From Bradyrhizobium sp. cir1 (GTDB lineage Bacteria; Pseudomonadota; Alphaproteobacteria; Rhizobiales; Xanthobacteraceae), in assembly GCF_014198245.1 (NCBI RefSeq), contig NZ_JACIHE010000011.1, positions 62,001-126,000 of the forward strand: a stretch of DNA of 64,000 nucleotides, given 5' to 3'. This document shows, piece by piece, positions 51,095 to 60,763 of this stretch. The notes beneath the pieces were generated by a model. The model did no database searches and was not told where the DNA came from. It saw only the letters and a program-made list of their open reading frames with translations. The position numbers and the translations under genes were made by a program. How positions within the stretch are numbered: the stretch's first letter is position 1; every line of letters begins with the position of its first letter.

Positions 51095-51840
51095 ATCGAG
51101 TAGGTGGTTGCGGACACGGCTTCACAGCCTCGCGGCGCATTTCGCCCGAGCTTTGCCTGGTCACTCCACCCTCGAAACCAGGAGGGCGCAGGGAAGACCG
51201 GGTGCTGACCTCGCACCCGCGGTCCGCTGCGCGAAAGATGTAGCGCAAAGAGACCGCACAGCAGCATACAGGTGGTGCCAATCACTCGGCCTTCCCTGCG
51301 CGATGGTCGGACGGCTTATGCCGTGCTCTCCCGGGAGCCGAACTTTCCTTCTGGCCTCCCTCACCCCGCGAATTGACGATGCCGTCCGCCCGGTTGGGCT
51401 CGCGCACATCTTCGCGAAAGGCTTGACCGTAGCAACGACGGCCAGGACCACACGGTTTTGCCGTACGCACGGCCCGCCATTTCGCCGCAGTTTTCCCGGA
51501 CCCCGTCGACAGAGCCGGAAACTTACAGACGAGACGAGCCTTGCAGCGCCGTTCGTCCGCACGCGGCCGCGAGCTCACAGGGACTACCCGCCCCTGCTCG
51601 CACCTTCCGTGCCGACGCTGCCGCGTCCACCGCAAGCCCGGCTCGCGAACAAGACGACTACAAGATCGCCCCTCAAGGATGAGCCGGGATGGGCGACACA
51701 TACGCCATTTCCGAATTTCGGTAAAGTGGAATATTTTTGCGCGAATGGCTTGACGCGCGCGCGACACAGGCAGGACGGAAGCAAGGCGATCCAGACAACG
51801 CCGCCGCAAGACCTGGATCGCCCGCCCTTCCTTCCGTTTC
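51095..51840. repeat. Gene-less segment resembling a dispersed rhizobial repeat
   Basis: No convincing gene is present in 746 bases: the longest frames on both strands are Arg-, Cys- and Ser-rich and lack ribosome sites. I recall similar segments (with AATTGACGATG and CCGTAGCAACGACGGCCAGG) many times in Bradyrhizobium genomes, so it may be a multi-copy element. That memory is unverified. AT-rich bases near 51719-51735 break the GC pattern. Confidence 0.45.
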
Positions 51841-52074
51841 TCAATCGACTCGAATCCGACGTGACCGATCGCGCAGTCCTGGAGCCGAAGCACTTGGAGC
51901 TCCGGCATTGAATGCGGTCGAGCAGTCGTCGTCGTTCTCGCCATCGAGCAGCGGAGCACCACAGTGCCGGCACAGGCGTGCCGACATCGACATCGCCTTG
52001 CCGCTCGCCAGGACCTGACGATAGTTCGCCAGATCGATGACGTTGCGGGGCGACGTTATGTGTTTTTCAACCAT
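51841..52074 (-). CDS. Small CxxC (zinc-ribbon-like) protein
   Basis: The 77-residue protein has a start ATG at 52074 and the motif CRHCGAPLLDGENDDDC, with a possible metal site from the two nearby CxxC cysteines and a third further on. The first 28 residues are helical (ITSPRNVIDLANYRQVL). I recall similar small proteins in Bradyrhizobium. The function is unknown. Confidence 0.6.
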   Translation of the reverse strand: MVEKHITSPRNVIDLANYRQVLASGKAMSMSARLCRHCGAPLLDGENDDDCSTAFNAGAPSASAPGLRDRSRRIRVD

Positions 52075-52279
52075 GGCTGTTCCTCGCGGCTACGCACTGC
52101 TTATCGCAGACAAGTTTCGCGCAAACGTTCAGCCCACCGCTCAAATTTTACCGGAGGAATTGGGGCGGAGCGCACACATCACCGCGGCGCCGCAATCCCG
52201 CTCTATTCTGCGACACGATCCGCCGTGTCTCTGCGACCAGCGTAAGCTCTCGGTAGCTATTTTCCGAGAGTGGGCGAGA

Positions 52280-53257
52280 TCAGAGCCACTTCTTGAACTT
52301 GAAGATCCAGTACGGGACGATCGCGGCGATCAGCATCATCACCAGTGCCATCGGATAGCCGTGCGCCCATTCGAGTTCCGGCATCGCCTTGAAGTTCATG
52401 CCGTAGATCGAGGCGATCAGCGTCGGCGGCATCAGGACAACGGCCATGACCGAAAACAGCTTGATGATGTTGTTCTGCTCGAGATTGACGACGCCGAGCA
52501 TGGCATCGAGCACGAAAGTGATCTTGTTGGAAAGATAGGAGGCGTGATCGGTCAGTGACGCCACGTCACGCTGCATGGTCTTGAGCTGCTCGCGCATGTC
52601 CTTGGACCATTTCACGCCCTCGACCACCGCGGACAGGAAGGTGACGACGCGGCCGATCGATACCAGGCTCTCGCGAACCTTCGAGGTCAAATCGCCCTTG
52701 CGGCCGATCGAGATCAGGATCTGGGAATATTGCTTGGCGTGACCGTGGCGTTCGCTCTCGGGCTCGAAGATGTCGTGCGAGACCTGGTCGATCTCGGCGC
52801 CGCAGCGCTCCAGGATGTCGGCGCAGCGGTCGATCACGGCGTCCAGCAGTTCCATCAGCACCATCTCGCCGGTGATGGAAGGCGTGCAGGAGCGGCCGAG
52901 CTTGGCCTCCACCAGCGCAAACGGCTTCGGCAGGTCATAGCGCACCGTCACCAGGCGATGGTCGCCGAGGATGAAGGTCACCGCCGTGGTGCGGGGCATG
53001 TCGGTATCTGAGTGGCACATCAGCGTCGCGGTCATGTAGCGCGCGCCGTTCTCGATATAGAGGCGGCTGGAGATCTCGATCTCCTGCATGTCTTCCCGGG
53101 TCGGGATGGCGATGCCCGCCAGCCGCTCCACTGCCTTGTCCTCGGCGGCTGAGGGGGTGACGAGGTCGATCCAGACGGCGTTCTCCGGCAGCGCCGCGAG
53201 ATCCTCGATAACCGCCTTCCTGAGGGAGGACTCGGAGGGAACAAACACCGAAAACAT
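52280..53257 (-). CDS. corA: CorA family magnesium/cobalt transporter
   Basis: The 325-residue protein has the long cytoplasmic helical part and two C-terminal membrane helices. The signature is YGMNFKAMPELEW (GMN pore motif). The tail ends with basic FKFKKWL. It is a pentameric channel. Confidence 0.95.
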   Translation of the reverse strand: MFSVFVPSESSLRKAVIEDLAALPENAVWIDLVTPSAAEDKAVERLAGIAIPTREDMQEIEISSRLYIENGARYMTATLMCHSDTDMPRTTAVTFILGDHRLVTVRYDLPKPFALVEAKLGRSCTPSITGEMVLMELLDAVIDRCADILERCGAEIDQVSHDIFEPESERHGHAKQYSQILISIGRKGDLTSKVRESLVSIGRVVTFLSAVVEGVKWSKDMREQLKTMQRDVASLTDHASYLSNKITFVLDAMLGVVNLEQNNIIKLFSVMAVVLMPPTLIASIYGMNFKAMPELEWAHGYPMALVMMLIAAIVPYWIFKFKKWL

Positions 53258-53584
53258 GAACAGCTCCAGAGAACCTGCGACAGAATGACAGCCTTTAGCG
53301 CGATTCTGACAGGTTCACGATGACAACAACATTAACGGAGGGTTTGCATTTGTGGCGCCACTGTGGCGCAGAATCGACAGTTCCTGACCTCCTTTGCCGA
53401 AAAACCACCATAGCATCGCAAAACTTGCGGCAGAAAAGCCACAGCTTGGCTCTCGCAGCGCGGGAAAAGGCCTTCAGCGCTGGAATTGTGGCAGATTTCA
53501 ACGATAATGGGACTAACGGAGTCGAGGAACCTGGGCGCCAAGCTCAGGCCTTCCGCACGGTATTGTTTTGATTGGAACCAAACC
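53258..53584. other. Divergent intergenic region between corA and the L,D-transpeptidase gene
   Basis: These 327 bases contain a direct repeat of GTGGCGC near 53351 and 53363 and TTGGAACCAA near 53571, but no convincing gene or regulatory motif. Promoters for both genes are expected here. Confidence 0.4.
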
Positions 53585-54271
53585 ATGTCGTCGCTGAAAG
53601 TTAAGTTGGGAATTTTGGCCGCGGGCCTGATGCTGTCGGGCTGCATGCAGGCCACGCATTTCGAGGCGACCGACACCAAGGCATTCAAGCCGAAGGACAA
53701 GGAACTCCTTGCCAAGGTTCGGTATGAGAACACCCCGGTCGCGGAGCCGTTCCGCCGCGCCATCGTCGAATATCACCGCAAGGAATCGCCGGGCTCGATC
53801 GTGGTCGATTCCGACAATCACTACCTCTATTACGTGCTCGATGGCGGCAAGGCGATCCGCTACGGCATTACCGTCGGCGAAGAGGCCATGGCCTGGTCGG
53901 GCATTGCCAAGGTCGGCAGCATGACCGAATGGCCGGCATGGCACCCCACCCCGGGCGAGATTTCGCGCCTCGGCGTTCCGACCTATGTCGCGCCCGGTCC
54001 GGACAATCCGATGGGCTCCCGCGCGATGTATCTCTACTCGGGCGGCAAGGACACGCTGTTCCGCATCCACGGCACCAACCAGCCGGAATATATCGGCGCC
54101 TCAATCTCGTCGGGCTGTATCCGCCTGACCAACGAGGACGCAATCGATCTCTACGGCCGCGTCAAGGTCGGCACGATCGTGGTCGTGCTCGAGCCCAAGC
54201 ACGGCGACTCGCCCTATAATTCCCGGCTGGCGCTTGGCGCCGGCGGAACTGGCCAGGCGGGCAGCTACTGA
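53585..54271 (+). CDS. L,D-transpeptidase (YkuD domain), lipoprotein
   Basis: ATG 53585 gives 228 residues. The lipobox is LMLSGC with Cys near residue 20. The YkuD catalytic segment is RIHGTNQPEYIG then SSGCIRLTNEDA, with Cys as nucleophile. The usual SHGC is SSGC here, a variant seen in alphaproteobacterial enzymes. It crosslinks peptidoglycan or anchors proteins to it. Confidence 0.9.
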   Translation: MSSLKVKLGILAAGLMLSGCMQATHFEATDTKAFKPKDKELLAKVRYENTPVAEPFRRAIVEYHRKESPGSIVVDSDNHYLYYVLDGGKAIRYGITVGEEAMAWSGIAKVGSMTEWPAWHPTPGEISRLGVPTYVAPGPDNPMGSRAMYLYSGGKDTLFRIHGTNQPEYIGASISSGCIRLTNEDAIDLYGRVKVGTIVVVLEPKHGDSPYNSRLALGAGGTGQAGSY

Positions 54272-54295
54272 TCGCCTCCTGATCTCGAAAATCCT

Positions 54296-54324
54296 AAAGC
54301 GCCGGTTTTACCGGCGCTTTTTTG
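54296..54324. terminator. Bidirectional terminator
   Basis: AAAGCGCCGGT-TTT-ACCGGCGCTTTTTT is a strong stem with A- and T-runs at its ends. It lies between the convergent L,D-transpeptidase and extensin-like genes and partly overlaps the end of the latter. Confidence 0.85.
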
Positions 54325-55390
54325 TTGCCGGCTTGTGCGGCTGAGCCTTCTTCTCGGGTGCCGACTTGTCCTCGGGCGGAGAGGATTTCTCGGCCGCCTC
54401 GTCGTCAGCGCCTTCCTTTGCCTCAGGCTTGGCCGCGACCTCGCGCGGCGGCGCCTCCTCGGGGCGCTCAGCCGGCAAGAGCGGGGCAACCTGCGGCAGG
54501 GGATCCCAGACGTTCCACTGACAAATCCGGTAGTCGTTGCGCCGCTGGGCAAGGTCAAGATGGATGTGGTCCTCGTGGTACCAGTCCGAGCCCGGACCGA
54601 GCACGGTGGAGAAGCGTGTGCAGACCGAATGCAGCACCCGCTCGCGCACGTCGCGCGACATGGTGCGGTCGGTCAGGCCGATCGACTGCCCGTTGGCGAG
54701 CTTGATGGCGCGGACGTCGAGGGCGTTGGCCTTGCCGTGCTCGGACAGCATTGCGCCGACGATGCGGTTGCGACCGCGGCACTCGAAGCTGTCGAAATTG
54801 TCGAGATCGCTGATGGTCGAGCCGAGGCTTGCGGCCAGTGGCACCATGTCCTTGCGCACCCAGTCCGCGATCGCGGAGGCCATGGTGCAGCGGAGGATCG
54901 CCGCCGGCTTGACCGCCACCTTGCGCTTGTCCGGCAGCACGATGGCCTCCAGCCGCACCAGGTCCTCGCCGCCACAGGCGCCGGGGCCGCGGATATCGGG
55001 AATGGACGGCGCGACCGCGATGTCTTCGGTCAGCGCGAGGCGGCAGGCCGAGACCTGCTTCTCCGGCGGCGGCGCGGCCTCGGCGGGCTTGTTGTCACCC
55101 GGCTTGTCCGGGGACGGCTTGCCCTCCGCCTCCGGCGGGCCCTCGTCCGATGCCTTGGGGGCCTCCTCGGGGCGTGGTCTCGGTAACGGGATCTTGGCGG
55201 AATGAACCCTCGCGCGCGGCCGTGGTGTACCAAGGCCAAAAATATCGAGCGGCGCAGCATATTTTCGCGCCTCTGCCCGCTCCGTCAGCACAAGTGACAG
55301 CCCCAGCGCGACGGTAACCATTGCCGCGCCGGCGGACATATAGCCGCGACAAGACCATTTGCGGCGAAAGTCCGGCAGGCTAAAACTCAT
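54308..55390 (-). CDS. Extensin-like C-terminal domain protein
   Basis: ATG 55390 gives 360 residues. An N-terminal membrane or signal segment (AGAAMVTVALGLSLVL) is followed by a long Pro-, Glu- and Lys-rich linker (about residues 60-115) and the extensin-like domain (about 115-290) with ECRGRNRIVGAMLSEHGKAN and HEDHIHLDLAQRR. The S-x-H and HxxHxH pattern resembles VanY/MepA-like peptidases, so it may cut peptidoglycan peptides. A low-complexity Lys/Glu tail ends it. Confidence 0.85.
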   Translation of the reverse strand: MSFSLPDFRRKWSCRGYMSAGAAMVTVALGLSLVLTERAEARKYAAPLDIFGLGTPRPRARVHSAKIPLPRPRPEEAPKASDEGPPEAEGKPSPDKPGDNKPAEAAPPPEKQVSACRLALTEDIAVAPSIPDIRGPGACGGEDLVRLEAIVLPDKRKVAVKPAAILRCTMASAIADWVRKDMVPLAASLGSTISDLDNFDSFECRGRNRIVGAMLSEHGKANALDVRAIKLANGQSIGLTDRTMSRDVRERVLHSVCTRFSTVLGPGSDWYHEDHIHLDLAQRRNDYRICQWNVWDPLPQVAPLLPAERPEEAPPREVAAKPEAKEGADDEAAEKSSPPEDKSAPEKKAQPHKPATKKRR

Positions 55391-55455
55391 GACAATTCTT
55401 TGGCCCAACGCTGAGAGCAAAAACGCGCCCAGCGACTTCTCGGAGGAACGTCGGA

Positions 55456-57084
55456 ATGCTTGGTTTGATGCAAGACTGGCCCCTGCTCTGCCACCGAATC
55501 ATCGAACACGCCGCCAGGATTCATGGCAGGCAGGAGGTGGTCACGCGATCGGTCGAGGGACCGATCCATCGCACCACCTACGGCGAAATCCACAAGCGCG
55601 CGCTCAAGGTCTCGCAGATGCTGGAGCGCGACGGCATCAAGCTCGGCGACCGCGTCGCAACGATCGCCTGGAACACCTGGCGCCATCTCGAGGTGTGGTA
55701 CGGCATCATGGGGATCGGCGCCATCTGCCATACCGTCAATCCCCGCCTTTTCCCCGAGCAGATCGCCTGGATCATCAACCATGCGCAGGACCGCATCGTG
55801 ATGACCGACATCACCTTCGTTCCGGTCCTGGAGAAGATTGCCGACAAGCTGACAAGCGTGGAACGCTACGTCGTGCTCACCGACAAGGCGCACATGCCGC
55901 AGACCACACTGAAGAATGCGGTGGCCTACGAGGACTGGATTGCGCAGGCCGACGGCAAATTCAAATGGAAGGACTTTGACGAGAACACGGCAGCCGCGAT
56001 GTGCTACACGTCGGGCACCACGGGCGATCCGAAGGGCGTACTGTACTCGCATCGTTCCAACGTGCTGCACGCGCTGATGGCCAACAATGTCGACGCGCTC
56101 GGCACCAGCGCCTCCGAGACGATGCTGCCGGTGGTGCCGCTGTTCCACGCCAACAGCTGGGGCATCGCCTTCTCCGCGCCCTCGCAGGGCACCAAGCTGG
56201 TCATGCCCGGCGCCAAGCTCGACGGCGCCTCGGTCTACGAGCTGCTCTCGACCGAGAGGGTGACGCACACTGCCGGCGTGCCCACGGTGTGGCTGATGCT
56301 GCTGCAGCACATGGCCGCCAATAATCTGAAGCTGCCGGACCTGAAGATGGTGATCTGCGGCGGCTCGGCGATGCCGCGCTCGATGATCAAGGCCTTCCTC
56401 GACATGGGCTCGAACGTCCGTCACGCCTGGGGCATGACCGAGATGAGCCCGATCGGCAGCGTCGCGGCGCTGAAGCCGCCGTTCACCGATGCGACCGGCG
56501 ACGCCAAGCTCGACGTGCTGCAGATGCAGGGCTATGCGCCCTTCGGCGTGCAGATGAAGATCACCGACGATGCCGGCAAGGAGCTGCCCTGGGACGGCAA
56601 GACTTTTGGCCGGCTCAAGGTCTCCGGCCCCGCGGTCGCCAAGGCCTATTACCACGTCGATGCCAACATCCTCGACGAGGAAGGCTTCTTCGACACCGGC
56701 GACGTCTCGACCATCGACCAGGACGGCTATATGCGGATCACCGACCGCTCCAAGGACGTGATCAAGTCCGGCGGTGAGTGGATCTCCTCGATCGACCTCG
56801 AAAACCTCGCGATCGGCCATCCGGCCGTGGCGGAAGCCGCAGTGATCGGAGTGTTCCACCCCAAATGGGACGAGCGGCCGCTCCTGATCGTGCAGCTCAA
56901 GCAGGGCCAGCAGGCGAGCCGCGAGGACATCCTGAAATACATGGACGGCAAGATCGCCAAATGGTGGATGCCGGACGACGTCGCCTTCGTCGAAGGCATC
57001 CCGCACACCGCCACCGGCAAGATCCTGAAGACGGCGCTTCGCGACCAGTTCAAGGATTACCGCTTCCCGAACGCGGCGGCGTAG
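55456..57084 (+). CDS. Long-chain fatty-acid-CoA ligase type AMP-binding enzyme
   Basis: The 542-residue protein has the AMP-binding motif YTSGTTGDPKGVLYSHRS, GWGMTEMSP-like HAWGMTEMSPIGS, and the C-terminal IKSGGEWISSIDLE with the catalytic Lys in TGKILKTALRDQ. This is the FadD/medium-chain type. It activates a fatty or related acid with ATP and CoA. The ribosome site is CGGAGGAAC. Confidence 0.94.
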   Translation: MLGLMQDWPLLCHRIIEHAARIHGRQEVVTRSVEGPIHRTTYGEIHKRALKVSQMLERDGIKLGDRVATIAWNTWRHLEVWYGIMGIGAICHTVNPRLFPEQIAWIINHAQDRIVMTDITFVPVLEKIADKLTSVERYVVLTDKAHMPQTTLKNAVAYEDWIAQADGKFKWKDFDENTAAAMCYTSGTTGDPKGVLYSHRSNVLHALMANNVDALGTSASETMLPVVPLFHANSWGIAFSAPSQGTKLVMPGAKLDGASVYELLSTERVTHTAGVPTVWLMLLQHMAANNLKLPDLKMVICGGSAMPRSMIKAFLDMGSNVRHAWGMTEMSPIGSVAALKPPFTDATGDAKLDVLQMQGYAPFGVQMKITDDAGKELPWDGKTFGRLKVSGPAVAKAYYHVDANILDEEGFFDTGDVSTIDQDGYMRITDRSKDVIKSGGEWISSIDLENLAIGHPAVAEAAVIGVFHPKWDERPLLIVQLKQGQQASREDILKYMDGKIAKWWMPDDVAFVEGIPHTATGKILKTALRDQFKDYRFPNAAA

Positions 57085-57093
57085 GGAGGGTGC

Positions 57094-57257
57094 CACCCTC
57101 CCCTGGAGGGGGAGGGTCGGCTCGCTGCGCGTCAGCGATGTGAGACGGGGTGGGGTGACAGTCTCTCCCCAAGAGCGGTGCCCGTGCGGAGAGATCACCC
57201 CACCCCGCTCGCGCTGCGCGCGATCGACCCTCCCCCTCCAGGGGAGGGTAAGAGGGT
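57094..57257. repeat. Palindromic repeat with CCCTCCCC arms
   Basis: CCCTCCCCTGGAGGGGGAGG on the left is inverted as CCCTCCCCCTCCAGGGGAGG on the right, with a GC-rich interior. It lies 10 bases after the acyl-CoA ligase stop. Confidence 0.75.
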
Positions 57258-57346
57258 GACCCTTGAATTTGCCCTCGGGCCGTGGTCTCAACGGCCTATC
57301 GTCGCGCCAGATCGGCCGGCACCAAGACCCCGGCAGAGCTCACCCG

Positions 57347-58201
57347 ATGGCCCGCAGGTTTTCCGCTCCCTACCAGACGGAGCCCGTGTCCAGCCTCGCC
57401 AGCTGGGCGCGCAATCTCGCCGTGTTCGCGGTGGTCGCCGTGTTGGTGTCGATCATTGTCGTCCGCTTCGGCTTCCTGGAGCCGAAGCCGGCGCTCGTCA
57501 CCTTCTTCGGGGGCCTCGCGATCGCCGGGGTCTCGATCCTGTTCGGGCTCGCGGGCTTCGCCGCGATCTGGCAGAACGGTTCGCGCGGCATGGCCCGCAT
57601 CCTGCTCGCGTTCCTGATCGACGGCGCGATCCTCGCCTACCCCGCCTATCTCGCCCTGCAATATCGCAAGCTGCCGGCGATCCACGACATCACCACCGAC
57701 CCGATCGACCCGCCCCGCTTCGACGCATTGGCGCGTCTGCGCGCCGGCGACGGCGCCAATACGGCAGTCTATGCCGGCCTCTATTCGGCCGAGCAGCAGC
57801 GCCATTTCTATCCTGATATCGAACCGATCGAGCTCGAGATCCCGGTCGATCGCGCCTATGCGATCGCGCTCCAGCTGGTCAACAAGCGCAAATGGCTCGT
57901 CATCGACGAGCGCGCGCCGCAGCCGCCGCGCCGCATCGGCCGCATCGAGGCGGTAGCCCGCACGCCGATCATGGGCCTGCGCGAGGACATTTCCATCAGG
58001 GTCGTGCCCGACGGCGAGGATTCCCGCGTCGATATCCGCTCCGCTTCGCGCTATTTCGACAGCGATCTCGGCAGCAATGCTGCACGTGTGAAGAAATTCA
58101 TCGAGGATCTCAACACCGCCGCCGATGCCGACGCGCTCAAGCCGGTGAAGAAGACCCCGGTGGCGCCGCCGAAGGCTCCGGCGAAGACGGTGAAGAAATA
58201 G
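57347..58201 (+). CDS. DUF1499 family membrane protein
   Basis: ATG 57347 gives 284 residues. Three membrane segments lie in the first 110 residues (NLAVFAVVAVLVSIIVVRF; FFGGLAIAGVSILFGLAGF; ILLAFLIDGAILAYPAYLAL). The DUF1499 part (VNKRKWLVIDERAPQPPRR, GLREDISIRVVPDGEDSRVD) follows. A Lys/Pro tail ends it. The function is unknown. Confidence 0.85.
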   Translation: MARRFSAPYQTEPVSSLASWARNLAVFAVVAVLVSIIVVRFGFLEPKPALVTFFGGLAIAGVSILFGLAGFAAIWQNGSRGMARILLAFLIDGAILAYPAYLALQYRKLPAIHDITTDPIDPPRFDALARLRAGDGANTAVYAGLYSAEQQRHFYPDIEPIELEIPVDRAYAIALQLVNKRKWLVIDERAPQPPRRIGRIEAVARTPIMGLREDISIRVVPDGEDSRVDIRSASRYFDSDLGSNAARVKKFIEDLNTAADADALKPVKKTPVAPPKAPAKTVKK

Positions 58202-58209
58202 CCCCGGCT

Positions 58210-58313
58210 GTCATTCCGGGGCGCCGCAAAGCGGCGAGCCCGGAATCCATTCATCCACCGACACTGCGGCACGATGGATTCCGGGTTCGCGCTGACGCGC
58301 GCCCCGGAATGAC
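58210..58313. repeat. Palindromic REP-type repeat (GTCATTCC family)
   Basis: GTCATTCCGGGGCG and CGCCCCGGAATGAC-like ends are inverted. It lies between two convergent genes and could also act as a transcription stop. Confidence 0.8.
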
Positions 58314-58316
58314 GAG

Positions 58317-59234
58317 CTAGGCCATCCGATACGTCCCGGTGATCACGGGATCGCCATCGGTTGCCACCACGCCGCGGGCGACGAGGTCTTCCAGATGCGC
58401 CAGCACGGAATAGCCGGCGGCCGTCGTCAGCCTCGGATCGATGCCGATATAGATCGCGCGCACCATGGTCGGGATGTCGGCCTCGCCCTTGGCGAGGCGG
58501 TGCAGGATCGAGGCCTCGCGCGCCTTGCGGTGGCGGATCAGGAAACGCACGAAGCGCGGGCCGTCCGGGATCTCGGGGCCGTGACCGGAGAAGTAGAGAT
58601 CCTCCTCGCGCGCGGCGAGACGGTCGAGCGAGTCCATGTAGTCGATCATCGAGCCGTCGGGCGGCGCCACGATCGAGGTCGACCAGCCCATCACGTGGTC
58701 GCCGACGAAGTTGAATTTCCGCTCCGGCCAGGCGAAGGCGAGGTGGTTGGCGGTGTGGCCGGGCGTCGCCACCGCCTCGAGGCGCCAGCCGGCCCCCTCG
58801 ACAACGTCACCATGAGCGATGGTGATATCAGGCGCGAAATCGCGATCGACGCCGGATTCCGGGTTGTGCTTCTCGCTCTCGAAGCGCGGGCGCGAGGCGC
58901 GGTGCGGGCCTTCGGCATAAACCGGCGCGCCGGTCGCCTGCTTGATCCGCGCGGTGTTGGGCGAATGGTCGCGGTGGGTGTGGGTGACGAAGATGTGGCT
59001 CACCGTCTCGCCGCGCACGGCGTCGAGCAGCGCGGTCGCGTGCCCCTGGTCGTCCGGGCCGGGATCAATGATCGCGACGTTGCCGGTGCCTACGATGTAG
59101 CTGACCGTGCCGGTGAAGGTGAACGGGCTCGGATTGTTGCAGAGCACGCGCCGCACGCCGGGACGGACTTCCTCGACGACGCCCGCCTTAAGCGGAAAGT
59201 TGCGGTTGAACGGGACGTCGTCGTTGTCGGACAT
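58317..59234 (-). CDS. MBL-fold metallo-hydrolase (beta-lactamase-like)
   Basis: ATG 59234 gives 305 residues. Metal motifs are THTHRDHSPNT (HxHxDH), ATPGHTANHLAF, GDHVMGWSTS and the C-terminal SGHGPEIPDG. It has a C-terminal winged domain seen in LACTB2-like enzymes, which act on RNA or lactones. It is followed downstream by a REP repeat. Confidence 0.9.
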   Translation of the reverse strand: MSDNDDVPFNRNFPLKAGVVEEVRPGVRRVLCNNPSPFTFTGTVSYIVGTGNVAIIDPGPDDQGHATALLDAVRGETVSHIFVTHTHRDHSPNTARIKQATGAPVYAEGPHRASRPRFESEKHNPESGVDRDFAPDITIAHGDVVEGAGWRLEAVATPGHTANHLAFAWPERKFNFVGDHVMGWSTSIVAPPDGSMIDYMDSLDRLAAREEDLYFSGHGPEIPDGPRFVRFLIRHRKAREASILHRLAKGEADIPTMVRAIYIGIDPRLTTAAGYSVLAHLEDLVARGVVATDGDPVITGTYRMA

Positions 59235-59269
59235 GAGACTTCCTGTGCACTGCTGCCCCAATCCCCGCC

Positions 59270-59379
59270 GTCATACCCCGCGAAGGCGGGGTATCCAGTA
59301 CGCCGTGGCGCCTGAGGCGAAGGCGAGGTCTTCCGGATACTGGATCGCCCGCCCCCAGTGCGCAATTGCGCACGATGAC
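59270..59379. repeat. Palindromic repeat (GTCATACCCCGC family)
   Basis: It begins GTCATACCCCGCGAAGGCGG, includes TATCCAGTACGCCGTGG and TACTGGATCGCCCGC, and ends GATGAC. It is a sister of the element at 50983. Confidence 0.75.
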
Positions 59380-59416
59380 AGTGGAGCAAGACAATCGCCA
59401 CGGTGCCCCGTGACGC

Positions 59417-60631
<1,215 letters not shown>

Positions 60632-60763
60632 GAAACGTCCTTTCACGTCTGGTTCCGTCTAGAAATTGCCCGACAAATTAAAGCGCCGCGGCAACAAGTG
60701 CAAATGCATCCTGGCTTCGGTCATTCCGGCTCGCGCAACGGCGCGAACCCGGAAACGACGCGG

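Noticed and set aside
51161..51562. A 133-codon minus-strand frame as a gene
   Set aside because: The composition is Arg-, Cys- and Ser-rich without a ribosome site, and other frames of the same segment are also open; a repeat element explains it better.
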